The notes under the pieces: generated by a model
What the model was told of the DNA's origin: nothing
The model's database searches: none
What the model saw: the letters and a program-made list of their open reading frames with translations, nothing else
From: an uncultured bacterium
Lineage (GTDB): Bacteria; Elusimicrobiota; Elusimicrobia; Elusimicrobiales; Elusimicrobiaceae
Direction of reading: 5' to 3'
Assembly (NCBI GenBank): GCA_949298795.1
Contig: CASFXV010000002.1
Location: 83,653 to 147,652, forward strand
Length of the DNA stretch: 64,000 nt
Translations under genes and position numbers: made by a program
Part shown: positions 61,601-64,000 of the stretch, piece by piece
Layout of the letters: every line of letters starts with the position of its first letter
Numbering within the stretch: the stretch's first letter is position 1

Positions 61601-62478
61601 AGATATTATTTATCATCAACCCCAAAAGCGGCAAAGGGCGTGACCCGCAGGAAATAATAGAAGCCGTAACGCTGAACTTTCCCCAAGCCTCCTGGGCGTT
61701 AACAGAAGGCCCGGGCCACGCCACCCAGCTGGCCCAAAAAGCCGTACAGCAAAATTATGAGGCCGTAGCTGCCGTTGGAGGCGATGGAACCATCAATGAA
61801 ACCGCACGCGCGCTGGTGCATACCCAAACCGCTTTGGGGGTGATACCCAACGGGTCCGGCAACGGGCTGGCGCGGGAAATGGGAATGCCGTTATCTGTGG
61901 AAGAAGCCCTGCTGCGCCTGCAAACGGCTCATGCCGTACCGTGTGACGCCGGAAAAGCGAACGGCGAACTGTTTTTAAATTTGGCCGGCGTAGGCATAGA
62001 AGCCCAAATAGCCTATGATTTTATGCAATACGGCAAGAGCGGCAAGCGCGGCATGTGGCCTTATTTTAAACTGGGCGCTAAAGACGTGCTGACTTACCGC
62101 CCCCAGCCCATAGAGCTGGAACTGGACGGGCAAAAAACCACCGTCCGCCCGCTTTCTTTGGCATTTGCCAACGGTACCCAATACGGAAGCAATTTTAAAA
62201 TTGCCCCCCAGGCCAGCTTAACGGACGGCTGGCTGGACTGCGTACTAATTAAAAATGAAAGCAAGTTAAAATTGCTTTGCGCCCTGCCCAGCTTTTTTAC
62301 CAGCGACCCCGCCCACAAAGGCGTTACCCAAACCACGCGCGTTAAAAAAGCCGTTTTGCGCCAGACGGGTGAAATTATTTACCACTTGGACGGAGAACCC
62401 AAAATCACACAAGACCGGCTGGAAATTTCCATAGAGCCCAGCGCTTTAAATTTATTGCTGCCCGTTAAGGCTCATTAA
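61597..62478 (+). CDS. Diacylglycerol kinase-like lipid kinase (DagK/YegS family)
   Basis: 293 residues. LFIINPKSGKG opens the fold, AAVGGDGTINETARAL is the nucleotide-binding GGDGT motif (around 56), and PNGSGNGLARE the second signature (around 83). The C-terminal beta-sandwich has DGWLDCVLI and YHLDGEP. Members phosphorylate diacylglycerol or related lipids at the inner membrane face. It overlaps the previous gene by 4 nt and likely takes part in phospholipid turnover, as does the cls found elsewhere in the window. Confidence 0.88.
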   Translation: MKILFIINPKSGKGRDPQEIIEAVTLNFPQASWALTEGPGHATQLAQKAVQQNYEAVAAVGGDGTINETARALVHTQTALGVIPNGSGNGLAREMGMPLSVEEALLRLQTAHAVPCDAGKANGELFLNLAGVGIEAQIAYDFMQYGKSGKRGMWPYFKLGAKDVLTYRPQPIELELDGQKTTVRPLSLAFANGTQYGSNFKIAPQASLTDGWLDCVLIKNESKLKLLCALPSFFTSDPAHKGVTQTTRVKKAVLRQTGEIIYHLDGEPKITQDRLEISIEPSALNLLLPVKAH

Positions 62479-62480
62479 TT

Positions 62481-62984
62481 ATGAGAAAAAGAAAAACAAA
62501 ACGCCTCCCCTTTCGGCTCCGTTCCAATAGGCGGTTTTGGGCATCGCTTATTACGGCCGTTATTTTGTTCTTTTTACAGCAGCAGGGCAAACCCATTAAC
62601 CAAAACCAGCCCATGCCGGAGGAAGAGGCGTTAGAAGAAGTGGACATCGCTTCCGTATATGACGGAGATACTTTTAAAATTAATTTAAACTGTTCGCTGG
62701 CGGTATACTGTGAAAAAGTTCCCGTGCGCGTGCGCGGGGTGGACTGCCCGGAAATGAAAGGAAAAACCGCCAAAGAAAAACGTTTGGCCCAACAGGCGAA
62801 AGCTTTTACCAAAGACTTTTTATCCCAGCCTCCCATTACGCTCACCCACTGCGGGCGGGACAAATACTTCCGCCTGCTGTGTGATGTAAGCAACGCCCAA
62901 GGAGAGGATTTAGCCCAAGCGCTTATCCAGCGCGGGCTGGGTTATGCGTACGACGGCGGGGAAAAATCCAATCAGTTTAAATAA
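62481..62984 (+). CDS. Thermonuclease-family nuclease, membrane-anchored or secreted
   Basis: 167 residues. A basic N-terminus and hydrophobic segment (about 17-32) suggest export or anchoring. The SNase fold keeps the catalytic set: YDGDTF (Ca-binding Asp, around 57), VRVRGVDCPE (Arg and Glu, around 80) and DKYFRLLC (second Arg, around 131). Three extra cysteines are present. It cuts DNA or RNA with calcium. The ATG lies 2 nt after the lipid-kinase stop, and it ends the operon. Confidence 0.88.
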   Translation: MRKRKTKRLPFRLRSNRRFWASLITAVILFFLQQQGKPINQNQPMPEEEALEEVDIASVYDGDTFKINLNCSLAVYCEKVPVRVRGVDCPEMKGKTAKEKRLAQQAKAFTKDFLSQPPITLTHCGRDKYFRLLCDVSNAQGEDLAQALIQRGLGYAYDGGEKSNQFK

Positions 62985-63020
62985 CCTTATTGTTAAACAC
63001 ATCAACCGCACTGTAAGTTA

Positions 63021-63137
63021 TCATAAAAAATACCACAGTTTATTAAGAAAAAACTGCCTCAACATACCAATAAGTAAAACCAACAATAATTCAACAAGCG
63101 CAAGCCCGCCTAATTGATCTGCTGTAAGGTTTTTCAT
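63021..63137 (-). CDS. Short pilin-like peptide (truncated prepilin or membrane microprotein)
   Basis: 38 residues from ATG 63137 with GAGGTG 5 nt upstream. The sequence LGG/LALVELLLVLLIG has the prepilin layout: Gly before a hydrophobic run with Glu at +5. After the membrane helix it ends with MLRQFFLNKLWYFL and a TGA, without a globular domain. The frame is open 8 codons further upstream to ATG 63161 (MKSKKEVF...), which would give a basic leader. It is either a remnant of a pilin gene or a genuine membrane microprotein. Nothing pilin-like follows it. Confidence 0.5.
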   Translation of the reverse strand: MKNLTADQLGGLALVELLLVLLIGMLRQFFLNKLWYFL

Positions 63138-63146
63138 AAACACCTC

Positions 63147-63191
63147 TTTTTTTGATTTCATTTTATTTCTAACAAAATGAAATCAAAAAAG
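63147..63191. repeat. Long AT-rich inverted repeat upstream of the pilin-like peptide
   Basis: Seventeen-bp perfect arms (TTTTTTGATTTCATTTT and complement) with a 9-nt loop. In the minus-strand mRNA the stem ends at the ribosome site of the 63137 start and would cover the ATG at 63161. Confidence 0.7.
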
Positions 63192-63212
63192 CTGTCTTAA
63201 AAATAGCAATAA

Positions 63213-63240
63213 AACACCCCCGGCGCAAACCGGGGGTTTA
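63213..63240 (-). terminator. Terminator of the Cys-rich gene
   Basis: ACCCCCGG-CGCAAA-CCGGGGGT with minus-strand TGTTTTATT, 22 nt after the stop. Confidence 0.85.
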
Positions 63241-63261
63241 TATGTGTTACCTATGTATGCA

Positions 63262-64000
63262 TTATCTGCAAGAGCGTACCAAACTACCGCAGACACAACC
63301 TTGTCTTCGGTCAAACCGGCAGCTGTTTCCATTATAGAATCCGCAGTCGCAAGTACAATTATTAGTATTCCACGTACCACCGCAACTTTCACATTTATCC
63401 TTATCTTCCATATTGGAGCAAGTGGGCAAGAAACCCCCACCACCAGCATTGGGATCTTTCAAATCCCCTTGATAACATTTGCTCAAACTATCCACTTCAC
63501 CGCAGGTCACACAAGTATAATTGTAGGCGGAAAAACTTGGACAATACTTATCGTCGTTGCAGCATCCCCACATATAAAAATATACGTAATTCTTGCCAGG
63601 CTGGCAATTACATTCTTTGCCAGGCTCGCAGTAGGTCAAACCAACGGCATTACAGGCAGACATCATATTTGTAGTATAGTGTGCAATTCTCCACCCTCTA
63701 GAGCAAGATCCAGTTTTTTGTCTGCGGGCATTGACCAAACATCTATAGGTTTTGCAAGTGCTGTCATCGCAAGACCAGGCGCCCCAAGTACCATTTGATC
63801 CGCAAGTGCGGGTACATTTCTTAGTAGAGGAAGACCCTACCCCACAGGATTCCGTTTTGGTTTCCGTTTGATTGGGGGTACACTCTGTCGGGCATTCTTT
63901 GTCCCAGTTACCCGCCGTCCATACATTGTTTACACAACTATAGGCTTTCGTGCGTACCGTCTTTCCGTCTGAACACGTTTCCGTGATGTCGTCCGGCTTG
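63262..64000 (-). CDS. Very cysteine-rich secreted protein, C-terminal part (5' end outside window)
   Basis: The frame is open from 64000 to TAA 63262, 245 residues with 31 cysteines (about 13%). Short Cys-containing modules repeat: ETCSDGKTVRTKAYSC, TETKTESCGVGSS, KCTRTCGSNGTWGAWSC (similar to a thrombospondin type 1 turn), CNCQPGK, CESCGGTW and CDCGFYNG. Trp and Gly are also frequent. Such proteins are disulfide-linked and extracellular. The N-terminus is not visible, so signal peptide and total size are unknown. Host- or surface-binding is a guess from composition only. A terminator follows. Confidence 0.75.
   Translation of the reverse strand, partial: KPDDITETCSDGKTVRTKAYSCVNNVWTAGNWDKECPTECTPNQTETKTESCGVGSSSTKKCTRTCGSNGTWGAWSCDDSTCKTYRCLVNARRQKTGSCSRGWRIAHYTTNMMSACNAVGLTYCEPGKECNCQPGKNYVYFYMWGCCNDDKYCPSFSAYNYTCVTCGEVDSLSKCYQGDLKDPNAGGGGFLPTCSNMEDKDKCESCGGTWNTNNCTCDCGFYNGNSCRFDRRQGCVCGSLVRSCR

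Overview
The window reads as chromosomal DNA from an anaerobic, Gram-negative bacterium of about 50% GC. My best guess is an Elusimicrobium-like gut Elusimicrobiota. Supporting signs are an RND efflux system with an outer-membrane lipoprotein, beta-barrel and TraF/PorV-like surface proteins, type IV pilin-like prepilins, an oxygen-sensitive [FeFe]-hydrogenase, an EFR1-type flavodoxin/ferredoxin and a NifU/NifS Fe-S system. The phylum call is inference from gene style, not from a search. Coding density is high and most gene blocks end in strong GC hairpin terminators. No CRISPR array, insertion sequence, rRNA or prophage was seen.

Layout. 1-4.2 kb: start of an ECF sigma factor, then a copper block (copA, csoR, cbrA) with a CsoR-type operator at the copA promoter. 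4.2-9.7 kb: CNNM/CBS transporter, a HAD phosphatase, purB-purA (PurA is an unusually short form) and an ankyrin membrane protein. 9.8-15.8 kb: a complete RND tripartite pump behind a 30-bp palindrome. 15.8-22.1 kb: maltose acetyltransferase, cysteine synthase, cardiolipin synthase, a YafD-like EEP protein and the hydrogenase. 22-24 kb: a lower-GC patch with a secreted protein and a pilin. 24-31 kb: rpsI/rplM, dusB, two 5'-nucleotidase paralogues (one without its metal ligands), nifS/nifU. 31-36.7 kb: nadK, recN, three envelope proteins and a frameshifted glycerate kinase. 36.7-39 kb: a CPA antiporter with a frameshifted end and a GGDEF response regulator. 39-48.8 kb: a long minus-strand block hpt-ftsH-glmM-pdxJ-glmS-acpS-nnrD-hydrolase-gph-crcB. 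48.9-52.7 kb: a ChaN/Tiki-like secreted protein, a TraF-like outer-membrane protein and EFR1. 52.7-57.1 kb: intact mutL and a mutS broken in two places. 57.2-57.7 kb: tRNA-Tyr followed by a 231-bp tandem duplication that repeats the tRNA 3' end and its terminator. 57.9-63 kb: alaS, HAD, lipid kinase, thermonuclease. 63-64 kb: a 38-48 residue pilin-like peptide and the C-terminus of a very cysteine-rich secreted protein.

How the genes work together. Copper export, RND efflux, fluoride export and the CNNM transporter form a detoxification layer. glmM/glmS, acpS, cls and the lipid kinase serve envelope building. purA/purB, hpt, nadK, nnrD and the 5'-nucleotidase handle nucleotides and cofactors. 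nifU/nifS supply Fe-S clusters to proteins such as the hydrogenase and EFR1. The most unusual signals are the tRNA-Tyr repeat locus, the broken mutS together with two other frameshifted genes, many genes whose -10 box lies 3-9 nt before the start codon (apparent leaderless mRNAs), the metal-site-less 5'-nucleotidase paralogue, and the short prepilin-like peptide.
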